A stretch of DNA of 64,000 bases from Pantoea sp. Mb-10. Lineage in GTDB: Bacteria > Pseudomonadota > Gammaproteobacteria > Enterobacterales > Enterobacteriaceae. The stretch is taken from contig NZ_JAJSDX010000002.1 of NCBI RefSeq assembly GCF_021272205.1, positions 62,001 to 126,000 of the forward strand, given 5' to 3'. Positions 1-11,413 of this stretch are shown one piece after another; the stretch's first letter is position 1, and the number at the start of each line of letters is the position of its first letter. Under the pieces are notes generated by a model. The model had not been told where the DNA came from. It made no database searches and was given only the letters and a program-made list of their open reading frames with translations. The translations under genes and the position numbers were made by a program.

Positions 1-285
1 CTGATCGGCAACCTGCATCGCCAGCTCGCGCGTGGGCGTTAAGATCAAAATACGTGGCGGGCCGGATTTTTTGCGTGGGAAATCGAGCAGATGCTGCAAA
101 GCTGGCAGCAAAAACGCGGCGGTTTTCCCCGTTCCGGTGGGAGCCGAACCCAGAACGTCACGGCCTTCCAGCGCGGCAGGAATGGTCTCAGCCTGGATGG
201 CAGTAGGGCGCGTAAAGCCTTTTTCCTGCAGTGCTTGCAGCAGGCTTTCGTCGAGTTCGAGTTCGGAGAATGTGGTTACGGTCAT
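1..285 (-). CDS. srmB: ATP-dependent RNA helicase SrmB, N-terminal part (cut by window edge)
   Basis: DEAD-box RNA helicase that in relatives assists early 50S ribosomal subunit assembly. Only the first 95 codons are in the window. They read from the ATG at 285 and show the Q-motif region (FTRPTAIQ), motif I as APTGTGKTAAFLLPAL and motif Ia as TPTRELAMQ, in the usual DEAD-box order. The acidic N-terminus (FSELELDESLLQALQEKGF) matches SrmB rather than RhlE or DeaD. It is divergent from trmN, the E. coli arrangement. The DEAD and C-terminal helicase motifs lie outside the window. Confidence 0.95.
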   Translation of the reverse strand, partial: MTVTTFSELELDESLLQALQEKGFTRPTAIQAETIPAALEGRDVLGSAPTGTGKTAAFLLPALQHLLDFPRKKSGPPRILILTPTRELAMQVADQ

Positions 286-422
286 GGTCTACCTCAGTTT
301 GGGGCGCTGATTATAGACAGAACAAATAGAATCTTCATCTGTTTGTGTCGCGTCAGGACGGATGAATTCAACGCACGCCCACGTTACACTTTTGACAGAG
401 AGAAATTCAATGGTAGTGAGAT

Positions 423-1172
423 ATGCATCAGGATCAGCCGCCAGCGCGGTCAACGCTGAGAAAAGACGGGTTTACGTTTAAGCAATTTTTTGTGGCACAC
501 GATCGCTGTGCGATGAAAGTCGGCACCGATGGCGTGTTACTGGGCGCATGGGCGCCCGTGGCAGGTGTGGAACGCATCCTCGACGTGGGGTGCGGCAGCG
601 GATTGATTGCGCTGATGCTGGCGCAGCGTACACCCGACAGCGTGACTATCGATGCCGTCGAGCTGGAAGCCAGCGCCGCCGAACAGGCGCAAGAGAACAT
701 CGCGGCATCGCCGTGGCCGAGGCGCATCGCCGTGCATCATCAGGATTTTGTTCGCTGGAGCGCGCAGTGCGAAAAGCGCTATTCGCTGATTGTCAGTAAC
801 CCGCCTTTTTTTGTGCCGGGAATGGCATCACGCAGCGCTGAGCGCGACGCTGCGCGCAGTACTGCGACGCTGGATCACGCCGCGCTATTGCGTGGTGCCG
901 CACAGTTAATTGAAGAGGACGGTCTGTTCTGCGCGATATTGCCCGTGGACGCGGGCGAGGCGCTGTTGCAGAAAGCGCGAGAGGACGGTTGGCACCTGCG
1001 CTTTCGCGTTGACGTGGCACCTTATGCGCATCGTCCACCTAATCGCCTGGTGTTGGGGCTTTCGCCTACCGCCGAGGAGACGCTGTTCGAACGTCTCGCC
1101 ATTCGCGATGAAGATAAAAGTTACTCGGCCGATTGGTTAAGCCTGGTGAAGGACTTTTATCTTTTCCGATAG
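423..1172 (+). CDS. trmN: tRNA1(Val) (adenine(37)-N6)-methyltransferase
   Basis: SAM-dependent methyltransferase that makes m6A37 next to the anticodon of tRNA-Val (YfiC/TrmN6 family). The 249-residue product has the conserved start region [21 protein letters not shown], the SAM-binding motif [17 protein letters not shown] near residue 53 and the N6-adenine catalytic motif NPPFF near residue 127. Length matches the family (about 245). The ATG at 423 has only a weak Shine-Dalgarno sequence. The 3' end overlaps the convergent nadB end by 16 bp. Confidence 0.93.
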   Translation: MHQDQPPARSTLRKDGFTFKQFFVAHDRCAMKVGTDGVLLGAWAPVAGVERILDVGCGSGLIALMLAQRTPDSVTIDAVELEASAAEQAQENIAASPWPRRIAVHHQDFVRWSAQCEKRYSLIVSNPPFFVPGMASRSAERDAARSTATLDHAALLRGAAQLIEEDGLFCAILPVDAGEALLQKAREDGWHLRFRVDVAPYAHRPPNRLVLGLSPTAEETLFERLAIRDEDKSYSADWLSLVKDFYLFR

Positions 1173-2776
1173 GTATCCGGTTGCAGCACCGTCGGCTGCG
1201 CCTCCGGCAGCCTGTCGGGATAGTCGCGGGTAAAATGCAGGCCGCGGCTCTCTTTGCGCGCCAGGGCGCAGCGCACCATCAGCTCGGCAACTTGCACCAG
1301 GTTACGCAGTTCCAGCAGAGGGTTTGACAGTCGGAAATGGGCGTAATACTCCTCAATTTCCTGCTGCAACAGCGTGATGCGCCGCAGCGCACGATTCAAC
1401 CTTTTGGTGGTGCGCACAATGCCCATGTAGTCCCACATACACAGACGAAGTTCGTGCCAGTTATGTTGAATGACCACGCGCTCGTCGGCGTCATCAACGC
1501 GGCTCTCGTCCCAGGCTGGCAGGACATCCGGCGCGGTAACCTCCGGAAGGTGGCGCAGAATGTCCTCGGCCGCGGCCCATCCATACACCAGGCACTCAAG
1601 CAAGGAGTTAGACGCCATACGGTTAGCGCCATGCAGACCGGTACAACTCACTTCGCCTATTGCATACAGTCCTGCGACATCCGTTCTTCCCTGCCGATCC
1701 ACCTGCACCCCGCCGCAGGTGTAATGGGCGGCAGGCACAATCGGAATGGGTTGTTTCGTCAGGTCGAAGCCAAACGTCAGCAGCTTTTCGTAGATCGTTG
1801 GGAAGTGCGCGCGCACGAAATCGGCGGGCTGGTGGCTGATATCCAGATACAGGCAGTCCACGCCCAATCGCTTCATTTCGTGATCGATGGCGCGCGCCAC
1901 AATGTCGCGCGGGGCCAGCTCGGCGCGGGCATCAAAGTCGGGCATAAAGCGGGTGCCGTCGGGACGTAACAGGTGGGCGCCTTCACCGCGCAGGGCCTCG
2001 CTCAGCAAAAAGGTTTGCGCCTGCGGATGGAAAAGGCAAGTGGGGTGAAACTGGTTAAACTCCAGATTGGCGACGCGGCAGCCCGCTCGCCAGGCCATAG
2101 CGATGCCATCGCCGGACGCCACGTCCGGGTTGGTGGTGTACTGATAGACTTTCGCGGCACCGCCGGTCGCCAGCACCACCGCACGTGCGCGACAGGTTTC
2201 AACGTGTTCGCGATTACGGTTCCAGATCCACGCGCCGACCACGCGCCGCTCGCCGGGCAAGCCGATTTTGTCAGAGAGGATGAGATCCACCGCATTGGCG
2301 CGCTCAATGATGCGGATATTCGGGTGGTTCATGGCTTTAGTGACCAGGGTGGTTTCCACCGCCCGTCCGGTGGCATCGGCGCTGTGCAGGATACGGCGGT
2401 GGCTGTGGCCGCCCTCGCGCGTGAGGTGGTAGCGCGCTTCGCCGTCAGAGGGTGTTTCACGATCGAACGCGACGCCGTTTTCAATCAGCCACTGCACGCA
2501 GTGGCGCGCATTGCTGGCGATAAAATTCACGGTGTCACGGTCACACAGGCCCGCACCCGCATCCAGCGTATCTTCCACATGGGAGGCGATACTGTCCCGT
2601 TCATCAAATACCGCAGCGATGCCGCCTTGGGCATACAGCGTGGCGCCTTCATTGACCTGCGCTTTGCTCAGCACGGTGACCTGAAAATGGGGCGCAAGCC
2701 GCAGCGCGAGTGACAGGCCTGCGGCGCCGCTGCCAATCACCAGAACATCGCAATGATAATCGGGGAGTGAGGTCAT
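1157..2776 (-). CDS. nadB: L-aspartate oxidase
   Basis: FAD-dependent oxidase converting L-aspartate to iminoaspartate, the first step of de novo NAD synthesis; NadA then uses the product. The 539-residue protein starts with a dinucleotide-binding fold ([18 protein letters not shown]) and carries the fumarate-reductase/succinate-dehydrogenase flavoprotein signatures [11 protein letters not shown] and HFPTIYEKL, plus the C-terminal helical domain with [23 protein letters not shown]. Full length for the family. A NadR-type operator sits directly before the start codon, suggesting repression when NAD is plentiful. Monocistronic; divergent from rpoE, as in E. coli. Confidence 0.97.
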   Translation of the reverse strand: MTSLPDYHCDVLVIGSGAAGLSLALRLAPHFQVTVLSKAQVNEGATLYAQGGIAAVFDERDSIASHVEDTLDAGAGLCDRDTVNFIASNARHCVQWLIENGVAFDRETPSDGEARYHLTREGGHSHRRILHSADATGRAVETTLVTKAMNHPNIRIIERANAVDLILSDKIGLPGERRVVGAWIWNRNREHVETCRARAVVLATGGAAKVYQYTTNPDVASGDGIAMAWRAGCRVANLEFNQFHPTCLFHPQAQTFLLSEALRGEGAHLLRPDGTRFMPDFDARAELAPRDIVARAIDHEMKRLGVDCLYLDISHQPADFVRAHFPTIYEKLLTFGFDLTKQPIPIVPAAHYTCGGVQVDRQGRTDVAGLYAIGEVSCTGLHGANRMASNSLLECLVYGWAAAEDILRHLPEVTAPDVLPAWDESRVDDADERVVIQHNWHELRLCMWDYMGIVRTTKRLNRALRRITLLQQEIEEYYAHFRLSNPLLELRNLVQVAELMVRCALARKESRGLHFTRDYPDRLPEAQPTVLQPDTYRKR

Positions 2777-2778
2777 TT

Positions 2779-2796
2779 TGTTTAATTTACTAAACT
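2779..2796. promoter_or_regulatory. Putative NadR operator before nadB
   Basis: TGTTTA-N6-TAAACT, nearly the perfect NadR palindrome TGTTTA-N6-TAAACA, ends two bases from the nadB ATG on the minus strand. NadR is the known repressor of nadB in enterobacteria, so the match is functionally sensible. The site would overlap the initiation region of the nadB transcript. Predicted from sequence only. Confidence 0.7.
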
Positions 2797-3079
2797 AGGA
2801 TAGCCAGAGAATAAGCCTGAGAATGTTTTTTGTGAAGTATTTTAAACATGCAGGCGTGTCTCGATGCCGGGACACGCACATTTCGTTGCGTAACGCGTAT
2901 GGCGTGAAAGCGCGCGGGCGAGGTTTTAGCGCCTATAACTTGATGTTTCAGGGAATATAGATGAAAAAGGCAGTGCCATAGGGTACTCTGCCAGCGATTA
3001 TCCGCGCCGCGCGGCTACACTTACGATGACCAACAACCAAGTTGTCGCGCAGCCGATACGTAAAACATTTGGTCGTAAT
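2797..3079. other. nadB-rpoE intergenic region
   Basis: Roughly 300 bp without a convincing gene. It holds a small inverted repeat (GCGTGTC at 2854-2860 with GACACGC at 2871-2877, ten-base loop) and a -10-like TATAAC at 2934-2939 without a good -35. In E. coli the equivalent region carries several upstream rpoE promoters; I cannot place those here with confidence. Confidence 0.5.
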
Positions 3080-3106
3080 GAACTTTAGGCCAACCTATGA
3101 CTCTAA
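3080..3106 (+). promoter_or_regulatory. Sigma-E promoter of rpoE (autoregulation)
   Basis: GAACTT (3080-3085), a 16-bp spacer and TCTAA (3102-3106) match the sigma-E consensus GGAACTT-N16-TCTRA. It lies about 80 bp before the rpoE ATG. Transcription should start near 3112-3114, which also rules out reading rpoE from the in-frame ATG at 3042. Sigma-E is known to activate its own operon. Confidence 0.85.
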
Positions 3107-3189
3107 GCGCATGCTTGCTCACAACCATGAGATGTGCTGGCAGTTCACTTACGCATACAAGAGATTTGGGGAGACATTACCTCGGATGA
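3097..3189 (+). CDS. rseD: rpoE leader peptide (RseD-like)
   Basis: A short frame ending in LGRHYLG whose TGA overlaps the rpoE ATG as ATGA, the arrangement of the E. coli rseD leader, where rpoE translation is coupled to leader translation. Open from ATG 3097 (30 codons) and with an internal ATG at 3127 (20 codons). Only the 3127 start would lie on RNA made from the sigma-E promoter just upstream; the 3097 start needs a more distal promoter. The product probably matters less than ribosome delivery to rpoE. Start uncertain; no strong Shine-Dalgarno is seen. Confidence 0.5.
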   Translation: MTLSACLLTTMRCAGSSLTHTRDLGRHYLG

Positions 3190-3764
3190 GCGAGCAGTTA
3201 ACGGATCAGGTTCTCGTTGAGCGGGTGCAAAAAGGAGATCAGAAGTCATTCAATTTACTGGTTATTCGATACCAGCATAAAGTGGCGAGCCTGGTTTCAC
3301 GCTATGTACCCTCCGGCGATGTCCCTGATGTAGTTCAGGAATCTTTTATTAAAGCCTATCGCGCACTGGAATCGTTCCGTGGCGACAGCGCTTTTTATAC
3401 GTGGCTCTACCGCATTGCGGTCAATACGGCGAAAAACTACTTAGTGGCGCAGGGGCGTCGTCCACCCTCCAGCGATGTGGATGCGATTGACGCAGAAAAC
3501 TTCGAAAGTGCGGGTGCGCTAAAAGAAATTTCGAACCCTGAGAACTTAATGTTGTCAGACGAACTGAAACAAATTGTTTTCAGAACAATTGAGGCGCTGC
3601 CTGAAGATCTGCGTATGGCCATCACGCTGCGTGAGCTGGATGGTTTGAGTTACGAAGAAATCGCCGCCATCATGGATTGCCCGGTCGGCACGGTACGTTC
3701 GCGTATTTTCCGCGCCCGAGAAGCTATCGATAACAAAGTTCAACCGCTTATCCAACGTCAGTGA
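3186..3764 (+). CDS. rpoE: RNA polymerase sigma-E factor (envelope stress)
   Basis: ECF sigma factor directing transcription of envelope-stress genes. The 192-residue product starts MSEQLTDQVLVERVQKGDQ, has region 2 (YRALESFRGDSAFYTWLYRIAVN) and region 4 (LRELDGLSYEEIAAIMDCPVGTVRSRIFRARE), and is nearly identical to the E. coli protein but ends in IQRQ. The start at 3186 is chosen over an upstream in-frame ATG (3042) because the sigma-E promoter lies between them and the homologues begin here. First gene of rpoE-rseA-rseB-rseC. Held inactive by RseA and released when RseA is proteolysed. Confidence 0.97.
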   Translation: MSEQLTDQVLVERVQKGDQKSFNLLVIRYQHKVASLVSRYVPSGDVPDVVQESFIKAYRALESFRGDSAFYTWLYRIAVNTAKNYLVAQGRRPPSSDVDAIDAENFESAGALKEISNPENLMLSDELKQIVFRTIEALPEDLRMAITLRELDGLSYEEIAAIMDCPVGTVRSRIFRAREAIDNKVQPLIQRQ

Positions 3765-3791
3765 TAACGGCTACTGGAAGGGTACCAAAGC

Positions 3792-4445
3792 ATGCAGAAA
3801 GAAAAACTTTCCGCTTTTATGGATGGTGAAACTTTTGATAACGAGCTGGTTGGCACGTTATCCAAGGACAAGGAACTGCAAAAAAGCTGGGAAAGCTACC
3901 ATCTGATCCGTGACGCCTTACGAGGTGACACCGGTGAAGTGCTGCATTTTGATATCTCCGCGCGTGTTGCAGCGGCGCTCGAAAACGAGCCGCAGCGCAG
4001 CGTGGCAACGTTGATTCCTGAAGCACAGCCCGAACCTTCTCGCTGGCAGAAAATGCCTTTCTGGCGCCGTGGCGGTGCCTGGACGGCGCAGCTGGCGCAG
4101 ATTGGCGTGGCCGCGTGTGTATCGCTGGCGGTGATCGTGGGCGTACAGCACTACAATGGCTCCACCAGTAGCGCAACGGAAACCTCTGACGCACCCGCGT
4201 TTAATACCCTTCCGATGATGGGCAAAGCCTCACCGGTGAGTTTGGGTGTGCCGTCGGACGCTTTCGACACCAACAGTTCGAATCAGCAGGTGCAGGAGCA
4301 GCGCAGACGCGTGAATGCCATGCTGCAAGACTACGAGCTGCAGCGTCGTCTGCATGCCGATCAGGTGCAGTTTGAGAAGAATGATCCTCAGCAGGCTCAG
4401 GCCAATGTCCCTGGAAACCAGTCGTTAGGAACGCAACAGCAGTAA
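3792..4445 (+). CDS. rseA: Anti-sigma-E factor RseA
   Basis: Inner-membrane anti-sigma factor. The cytoplasmic N-terminal domain (MQKEKLSAFMDGETFDNELV...) sequesters sigma-E. A single membrane segment near residues 98-117 (LAQIGVAACVSLAVIVGVQ) follows, then a periplasmic domain recognised by RseB and cut by DegS. Length 217, the same as the family. It sits 27 bp after rpoE, and its TAA overlaps the rseB ATG by one base (TAATG), consistent with translational coupling. The C-terminus is glutamine-rich and lacks an aromatic DegS-PDZ motif, as expected, since that signal comes from outer-membrane proteins. Confidence 0.95.
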   Translation: MQKEKLSAFMDGETFDNELVGTLSKDKELQKSWESYHLIRDALRGDTGEVLHFDISARVAAALENEPQRSVATLIPEAQPEPSRWQKMPFWRRGGAWTAQLAQIGVAACVSLAVIVGVQHYNGSTSSATETSDAPAFNTLPMMGKASPVSLGVPSDAFDTNSSNQQVQEQRRRVNAMLQDYELQRRLHADQVQFEKNDPQQAQANVPGNQSLGTQQQ

Positions 4446-5401
4446 TGAAGCCGTTTTGGTGTGCCATTAGCCTGCTGGCAGGCAGCCTGTTTTGGTCCTC
4501 CATCGCCCCGGCGCAGACCACTGCGTCCGGGGCGTTGTTGCAGCAGATGGAGCAGGCAAGTCAGAACCTCAATTACGAATTCGCTTACATCAATGTTTCT
4601 CGCTTGGGCATTGAATCCCTCCGCTATCGCCATGCTGTGATTGATAACCGCATTTTTGCCCAGTTGTTGCAAATGGACGGTCCCCGGCGTGAAGTCATTC
4701 AGCGTGGAAGCGATATCAGCTATTTTGAACCCGGCCTCGATCCTTTTTCGCTGCCTGGCAATCACATCATCGATGGGCTGCCGGCGCTGATGTTTGCCGA
4801 CTTCTCCCGCCTTGAAAGTGCGTATGACTTTATTCCGGTGGGGCGCTCACGCATTGCCGACCAGATGTGTGAAGTGGTGCGCATCGTTTCACGCGACGGG
4901 ACGCGCTACGGCTACGTGGTCTGGTTGGACGTCGATACCAAATTACCGCTGCGCATGGATCTGCTCGATCGCGATGGCGAAACGCTTGAGCAATTCCGCG
5001 TGATCAGTTTCGCCGTGGACGAAGGCGTGCGTAATCTGATGCAAGGATTGGAAAAAGCCAATCTGCCGCCAACGCTCTCATTGCCGGTGGGCGATAAGGT
5101 TTCGCTGAGCTGGCAGCCAGGTTGGTTGCCCGTGGGCATGAATTTGATCTCGCAAAGTCGCCGCGATATGCCTGCTATGAACAAAACCGTGGAGTCCCGC
5201 CTTTACAGTGACGGTTTGTTCAGCTTTGCTATTAACGTCACCGCAGCCGACAAAAGCAGTGCACCGCAAACATTGCGCACGGGACGCCGCACGGTGCAAA
5301 CCGAAGTACGCGATAATCGTGAAATCACCGTGGTGGGCGAGTTACCCCCCGCCACGGCCAAACGTATCGCAGACAGTATTAATTCAGGTGCACAAAAATG
5401 A
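4445..5401 (+). CDS. rseB: Sigma-E regulatory protein RseB (periplasmic)
   Basis: Periplasmic protein that binds the RseA periplasmic domain and protects it from DegS; it senses mislocalised lipopolysaccharide or lipoproteins. The 318-residue product has a Sec signal peptide (hydrophobic residues about 5-20, ending SIAPAQ), a LolA/LolB-like N-terminal domain and a smaller C-terminal domain. Overlaps rseA by one base and rseC by four (ATGA), a tightly coupled operon. Confidence 0.95.
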   Translation: MKPFWCAISLLAGSLFWSSIAPAQTTASGALLQQMEQASQNLNYEFAYINVSRLGIESLRYRHAVIDNRIFAQLLQMDGPRREVIQRGSDISYFEPGLDPFSLPGNHIIDGLPALMFADFSRLESAYDFIPVGRSRIADQMCEVVRIVSRDGTRYGYVVWLDVDTKLPLRMDLLDRDGETLEQFRVISFAVDEGVRNLMQGLEKANLPPTLSLPVGDKVSLSWQPGWLPVGMNLISQSRRDMPAMNKTVESRLYSDGLFSFAINVTAADKSSAPQTLRTGRRTVQTEVRDNREITVVGELPPATAKRIADSINSGAQK

Positions 5402-5862
5402 TGAGAGAGTGGGCCACCGTGGTGGCATGGCATGAGGGCGTTGCGACGCTGCACTCCGAAGCCAAAACATCCTGCAATAGCTGCTCAGCGCGAAAAGGCT
5501 GCGGCAGCCACGCGTTGAACCAGCTCGGGCCTAAAAATGCCCATGTTATGACTATCGCCAGCCCGCAGCCGCTGCAACCGGGCCAGCGCATTGAACTGGG
5601 GATCCGCGAAAGCAGTCTGCTGGGATCGGCGCTGCTGGTCTACATGACGCCGCTGTTCGGCCTGTTTCTGGTCGCTGGCCTGTTTCAAATGCTGTTTCAC
5701 AGCGATTTGGCTGCCGCGTGTGGCGCGCTGCTGGGCGGCATCGGCGGCTTCATTGTGGCGAAGGGCGTCTCCAGCCTGTTCGGCGATCGTGAAGCCTTCC
5801 AGCCGGTTATTTTAAGCGTGGCCTTACCGCCAGACGCGTTGCGCGTGGAAAACGACGCCTGA
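5398..5862 (+). CDS. rseC: SoxR-reducing system protein RseC
   Basis: Inner-membrane protein of 154 residues with a cysteine-rich N-terminal segment (CNSCSARKGCGSHAL) and two adjacent membrane helices (about 78-97 and 101-120). In E. coli RseC belongs with the Rsx complex that keeps SoxR reduced and has a minor role in sigma-E control. Starts within the rseB stop (ATGA), ends the operon and is followed by a hairpin terminator. The cysteines could bind a cluster; that is inference. Confidence 0.93.
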   Translation: MMREWATVVAWHEGVATLHSEAKTSCNSCSARKGCGSHALNQLGPKNAHVMTIASPQPLQPGQRIELGIRESSLLGSALLVYMTPLFGLFLVAGLFQMLFHSDLAAACGALLGGIGGFIVAKGVSSLFGDREAFQPVILSVALPPDALRVENDA

Positions 5863-5873
5863 TCTCCTGCTGA

Positions 5874-5895
5874 AGCCGCGCCTGGTGCGGCTTTT
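5874..5895 (+). terminator. Terminator of the rpoE-rseABC operon
   Basis: AGCCGC, seven-base loop, GCGGCT, followed by a TTTT tract about ten bases after the rseC stop. A short GC-rich stem with U tail, the intrinsic-terminator form. Confidence 0.7.
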
Positions 5896-6081
5896 CTCGT
5901 TTAGCCTGACGGCTGAAATCTGTTGCGATTCCCGACAGTTCCATTCTTTAACGCGCGGCGTTAACAGTGTAATATGCGTCGTCATTAATGAGGCTGACAG
6001 GGTTCCGGGTAAAGCTCACTTTCCTGAATGTGTCTGTGCTCACGTTTCCCACTGATTTTTTACGTGAAGATATTCTTATAA

Positions 6082-7881
6082 ATGAAGCACATACGAAATT
6101 TCTCTATTATCGCTCACATTGACCACGGTAAATCAACGCTCTCTGACCGGTTGATTCAGATTTGTGGTGGCCTCAGCGATCGTGAGATGGCGGCGCAGGT
6201 TCTTGATTCAATGGATCTGGAACGCGAACGCGGCATCACCATCAAAGCGCAGAGCGTGACGCTCGATTATCACGCCCCTGACGGTGAAACTTACCAGCTC
6301 AATTTTATCGATACTCCCGGTCACGTTGACTTCTCCTATGAAGTGTCACGCTCATTGGCGGCCTGTGAAGGGGCATTGCTGGTGGTGGATGCGGGGCAGG
6401 GCGTTGAAGCTCAGACCCTGGCAAACTGCTACACCGCGATGGAAATGGATCTGGAAGTGGTACCGGTTTTAAACAAAATCGATTTACCTGCTGCCGATCC
6501 TGAGCGCGTGGCAGAAGAGATTGAAGATATCGTCGGTATTGATGCGGCGGACGCGGTGCGCTGCTCGGCTAAAACCGGCGTCGGCGTACCGGATGTGCTT
6601 GAGCGTTTGGTGCGCGATATTCCCCCGCCGGAAGGCGATCCGGAAGGTCCATTACAAGCGCTGATCATCGACTCCTGGTTTGATAACTATCTGGGCGTGG
6701 TCTCCCTGATCCGTATTAAGAACGGTACGCTGCGCAAAGGTGACAAAGTCAAAGTGATGAGCACCGGCCAGGTGTATAACGCCGATCGCCTCGGTATCTT
6801 CACGCCAAAACAGGTTGATCGCACCGAGCTCAAGTGCGGTGAAGTTGGCTGGCTGGTTTGCGCCATCAAAGACATCCTCGGGGCGCCCGTGGGCGATACC
6901 CTGACGCTGCAGCGCAATCCGGCGGATAAAGCCCTGCCAGGCTTCAAAAAAGTGAAGCCGCAGGTGTATGCCGGCCTCTTCCCTATCAGCTCTGATGATT
7001 ACGAAGCGTTCCGTGATGCGCTGGGTAAACTCAGCCTGAACGATGCGTCGCTGTTCTATGAGCCAGAGAGCTCAACCGCGCTGGGCTTTGGTTTCCGCTG
7101 TGGCTTCCTGGGCCTGCTGCACATGGAGATCATTCAGGAGCGTCTGGAGCGTGAGTACGATCTCGACCTGATCACCACCGCCCCGACCGTGGTGTATGAA
7201 GTGGAAACCACCAGCGGTGAGATCGTGTACGTGGACAGCCCGTCCAAGCTGCCGCCGCTGAATAATATTGAAGAACTGCGAGAGCCTATCGCAGAGTGCC
7301 ATATGCTGCTGCCGCAGGAGTTCCTTGGCAACGTGATTACGCTGTGTATCGAAAAGCGCGGCGTGCAGACCAATATGGTGTACCACGGCAACCAGGTTGC
7401 ACTGACGTATGACATCCCGATGGCAGAAGTGGTACTCGACTTCTTCGACCGTCTGAAGTCAACATCGCGCGGCTATGCCTCATTGGATTATAACTTTAAA
7501 CGCTTCCAGGCCTCTGACATGGTGCGCGTCGACGTGATGATTAACTCAGAACGTGTGGACGCGCTGGCGCTGATTACCCACCGAGATAACTCTCAATATC
7601 GTGGCCGCGAGCTGGTGGAGAAGATGAAAGATCTGATCCCGCGTCAGCAGTTTGATATTGCGATTCAGGCGGCAATCGGCAACCACATTATCGCTCGCTC
7701 AACGGTAAAACAGCTGCGTAAAAACGTCCTGGCGAAATGCTATGGCGGTGACGTCAGCCGTAAGAAAAAACTGTTGCAGAAGCAGAAGGACGGTAAGAAG
7801 CGAATGAAGCAGGTCGGCAACGTTGAGCTGCCGCAGGAAGCATTCCTTGCCATTCTGCATGTCGGTAAAGACAGCAAATAA
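6082..7881 (+). CDS. lepA: Elongation factor 4 (LepA), ribosome-associated GTPase
   Basis: Translation GTPase that acts on 30S biogenesis/initiation and back-translocation. The 599-residue product has G1 [10 protein letters not shown] (9-18), the DTPGHVDF G3 motif, NKID G4, EF-G-like domains II-V and the unique LepA C-terminal domain ending [24 protein letters not shown]. Full length and very close to the E. coli protein. Nine bases separate it from lepB, so the two are probably co-transcribed; about 220 bp after rseC holds their promoter, which I could not pin down. Confidence 0.97.
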   Translation: MKHIRNFSIIAHIDHGKSTLSDRLIQICGGLSDREMAAQVLDSMDLERERGITIKAQSVTLDYHAPDGETYQLNFIDTPGHVDFSYEVSRSLAACEGALLVVDAGQGVEAQTLANCYTAMEMDLEVVPVLNKIDLPAADPERVAEEIEDIVGIDAADAVRCSAKTGVGVPDVLERLVRDIPPPEGDPEGPLQALIIDSWFDNYLGVVSLIRIKNGTLRKGDKVKVMSTGQVYNADRLGIFTPKQVDRTELKCGEVGWLVCAIKDILGAPVGDTLTLQRNPADKALPGFKKVKPQVYAGLFPISSDDYEAFRDALGKLSLNDASLFYEPESSTALGFGFRCGFLGLLHMEIIQERLEREYDLDLITTAPTVVYEVETTSGEIVYVDSPSKLPPLNNIEELREPIAECHMLLPQEFLGNVITLCIEKRGVQTNMVYHGNQVALTYDIPMAEVVLDFFDRLKSTSRGYASLDYNFKRFQASDMVRVDVMINSERVDALALITHRDNSQYRGRELVEKMKDLIPRQQFDIAIQAAIGNHIIARSTVKQLRKNVLAKCYGGDVSRKKKLLQKQKDGKKRMKQVGNVELPQEAFLAILHVGKDSK

Positions 7882-7890
7882 GGAACTTTA

Positions 7891-9656
<1,766 letters not shown>

Positions 9657-9703
9657 ATGTTATATCGCAGCGCCCACCGGGCGCTGATCACGTCAGGACT
9701 CGA

Positions 9704-10609
9704 ATGAGCGAACAAGAAACTTATTGCGGCTTTGTCGCGATTGTCGGTCGACCCAACGTCGGCAAATCCACCTTATTGAACCAGCTGCTAGGGCAAAAGG
9801 TGTCGATCACGTCACGCAAAGCGCAAACCACCCGTCACCGCATCATGGGCATTCACACGGAAGGCGCTTACCAGGCGATTTACGTGGATACCCCCGGGCT
9901 GCACATGGAAGAAAAACGCGCCATCAACCGGTTGATGAACCGCGCGGCCAGCAGCTCAATGGGCGATGTTGAACTGGTGATCTTTGTGGTGGAAGGCACG
10001 CGCTGGACGCCAGATGATGAGATGGTGCTGAATAAACTGCGCGCTGGCAAAGCGCCCGTGGTACTGGCCATCAACAAAGTGGATAACATTCAGGATAAAA
10101 GTATTCTGCTGCCGCATTTGCAATTCCTTAGCCAGCAGATGGACTTCCTGGATATCGTGCCGATCTCCGCTGAACACGGCAATAACGTTGATACCCTGGC
10201 GCAAATCGCCCGTAAACGCCTGCCCAAAGCCGATCACCATTTCCCGGAAGATTACATCACCGATCGCTCGCAGCGCTTTATGGCGTCTGAGATCATCCGC
10301 GAAAAACTGATGCGCTTCTTGGGTGCAGAATTGCCCTATTCCGTCACGGTGGAAATTGAGCAGTTTGTGGCTAACGAACGCGGCGGGTACGACATCAATG
10401 GTCTGATTCTGGTTGAGCGCGAAGGCCAGAAGAAAATGGTGATTGGCAACAAAGGCACCAAGATCAAAACCATTGGTATTGAAGCGCGCAAAGACATGGA
10501 AGAGATGTTTGAAGCGAAAGTGCATCTTGAGCTGTGGGTGAAAGTGAAATCTGGCTGGGCTGACGACGAACGTGCGTTGCGCAGCCTGGGTTACACAGAC
10601 GACCTCTGA
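9704..10609 (+). CDS. era: GTPase Era, 16S rRNA maturation
   Basis: Essential GTPase that binds the 3' end of 16S rRNA in 30S maturation. The 301-residue product has G1 GRPNVGKS (15-22), G3 DTPG, G4 NKVD and a C-terminal KH-type RNA-binding domain around [13 protein letters not shown]. Full length. Lies 47 bp after rnc and four bases before recO, the conserved operon. Confidence 0.97.
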   Translation: MSEQETYCGFVAIVGRPNVGKSTLLNQLLGQKVSITSRKAQTTRHRIMGIHTEGAYQAIYVDTPGLHMEEKRAINRLMNRAASSSMGDVELVIFVVEGTRWTPDDEMVLNKLRAGKAPVVLAINKVDNIQDKSILLPHLQFLSQQMDFLDIVPISAEHGNNVDTLAQIARKRLPKADHHFPEDYITDRSQRFMASEIIREKLMRFLGAELPYSVTVEIEQFVANERGGYDINGLILVEREGQKKMVIGNKGTKIKTIGIEARKDMEEMFEAKVHLELWVKVKSGWADDERALRSLGYTDDL

Positions 10610-10613
10610 TTAG

Positions 10614-11342
10614 ATGGAAGGCTGGCAACGCGCCTTTGTGCTCCACAGTCGCCCTTATAGCGAAACCAGCCTGCTGCTCGATCTGTTCAGCGAAAGCGAA
10701 GGGCGCGTGCGCGTGCTGGCTAAAGGGGCGCGTTCTCGGCGCTCCCAGCTCAAAGGCGCGCTGCAGCCTTTTACCCCGCTGCTGGTGCGTTGGAGCGGGC
10801 GGGGCGATGTCAAAACGCTGCGCAATGCGGAAGCCGTCTCGCTGGCGCTGCCGCTGAGCGGCATCACGCTCTATTGCGGGCTGTACGTGAACGAGCTGCT
10901 GTCGCGCGTGCTTGAGCAACAAATTCCCTTCTCCGATCTCTTCTTTGATTACCTGAATTGCATTCAGACGCTGGCGGCCGATAACGGTTCTCCCGAACCC
11001 GCGCTGCGGCGTTTTGAGCTGGCGCTGCTAGGGCATCTCGGCTACGGCGTGGACTTTCTGCACTGTGCCGGAAGCGGTGAAGAGATCGCCGACGACATGA
11101 CCTACAGCTATCGCGAAGAGCGTGGTTTTATTGCCAGTCTCGTCGTGAATCAGCGCAGCTTTAGCGGTCGCCAGCTGCGTGCGCTGTGGGCGCGAGAGTT
11201 CCCGGATGCCGACACGCTGCGCGCCGCCAAGCGTTTTACGCGCATTGCGCTCAAGCCCTATCTCGGGGGTAAACCGTTAAAAAGCCAGGAGCTGTTTCGC
11301 CAGTTCGTGCCCAAAAAGCGGCCTGACGCGTCAAGCGGCTAG
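10614..11342 (+). CDS. recO: DNA repair protein RecO
   Basis: Recombination mediator of the RecFOR pathway; anneals SSB-coated DNA and helps load RecA. The 242-residue protein has an N-terminal OB fold ([38 protein letters not shown]) and a helical C-terminal region typical of RecO. The zinc-finger cysteines of some RecO proteins are absent, as in other enterobacteria. Starts four bases after era. Confidence 0.95.
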   Translation: MEGWQRAFVLHSRPYSETSLLLDLFSESEGRVRVLAKGARSRRSQLKGALQPFTPLLVRWSGRGDVKTLRNAEAVSLALPLSGITLYCGLYVNELLSRVLEQQIPFSDLFFDYLNCIQTLAADNGSPEPALRRFELALLGHLGYGVDFLHCAGSGEEIADDMTYSYREERGFIASLVVNQRSFSGRQLRALWAREFPDADTLRAAKRFTRIALKPYLGGKPLKSQELFRQFVPKKRPDASSG

Positions 11343-11413
11343 CGCGCGGGTCTCGTCAGTTATGTCCAAGCCGCGGTACACTGCATTCATATTGAACATC
11401 GTTGAGGATTATC

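Noticed and set aside
1337..2713. Two long plus-strand open frames opposite nadB
   Set aside because: Antisense shadows of a clearly conserved full-length nadB; no ribosome sites or recognisable domains.
3042..3185. In-frame 48-codon N-terminal extension of rpoE
   Set aside because: The sigma-E promoter lies inside it and homologues begin at MSEQLTDQ (3186).
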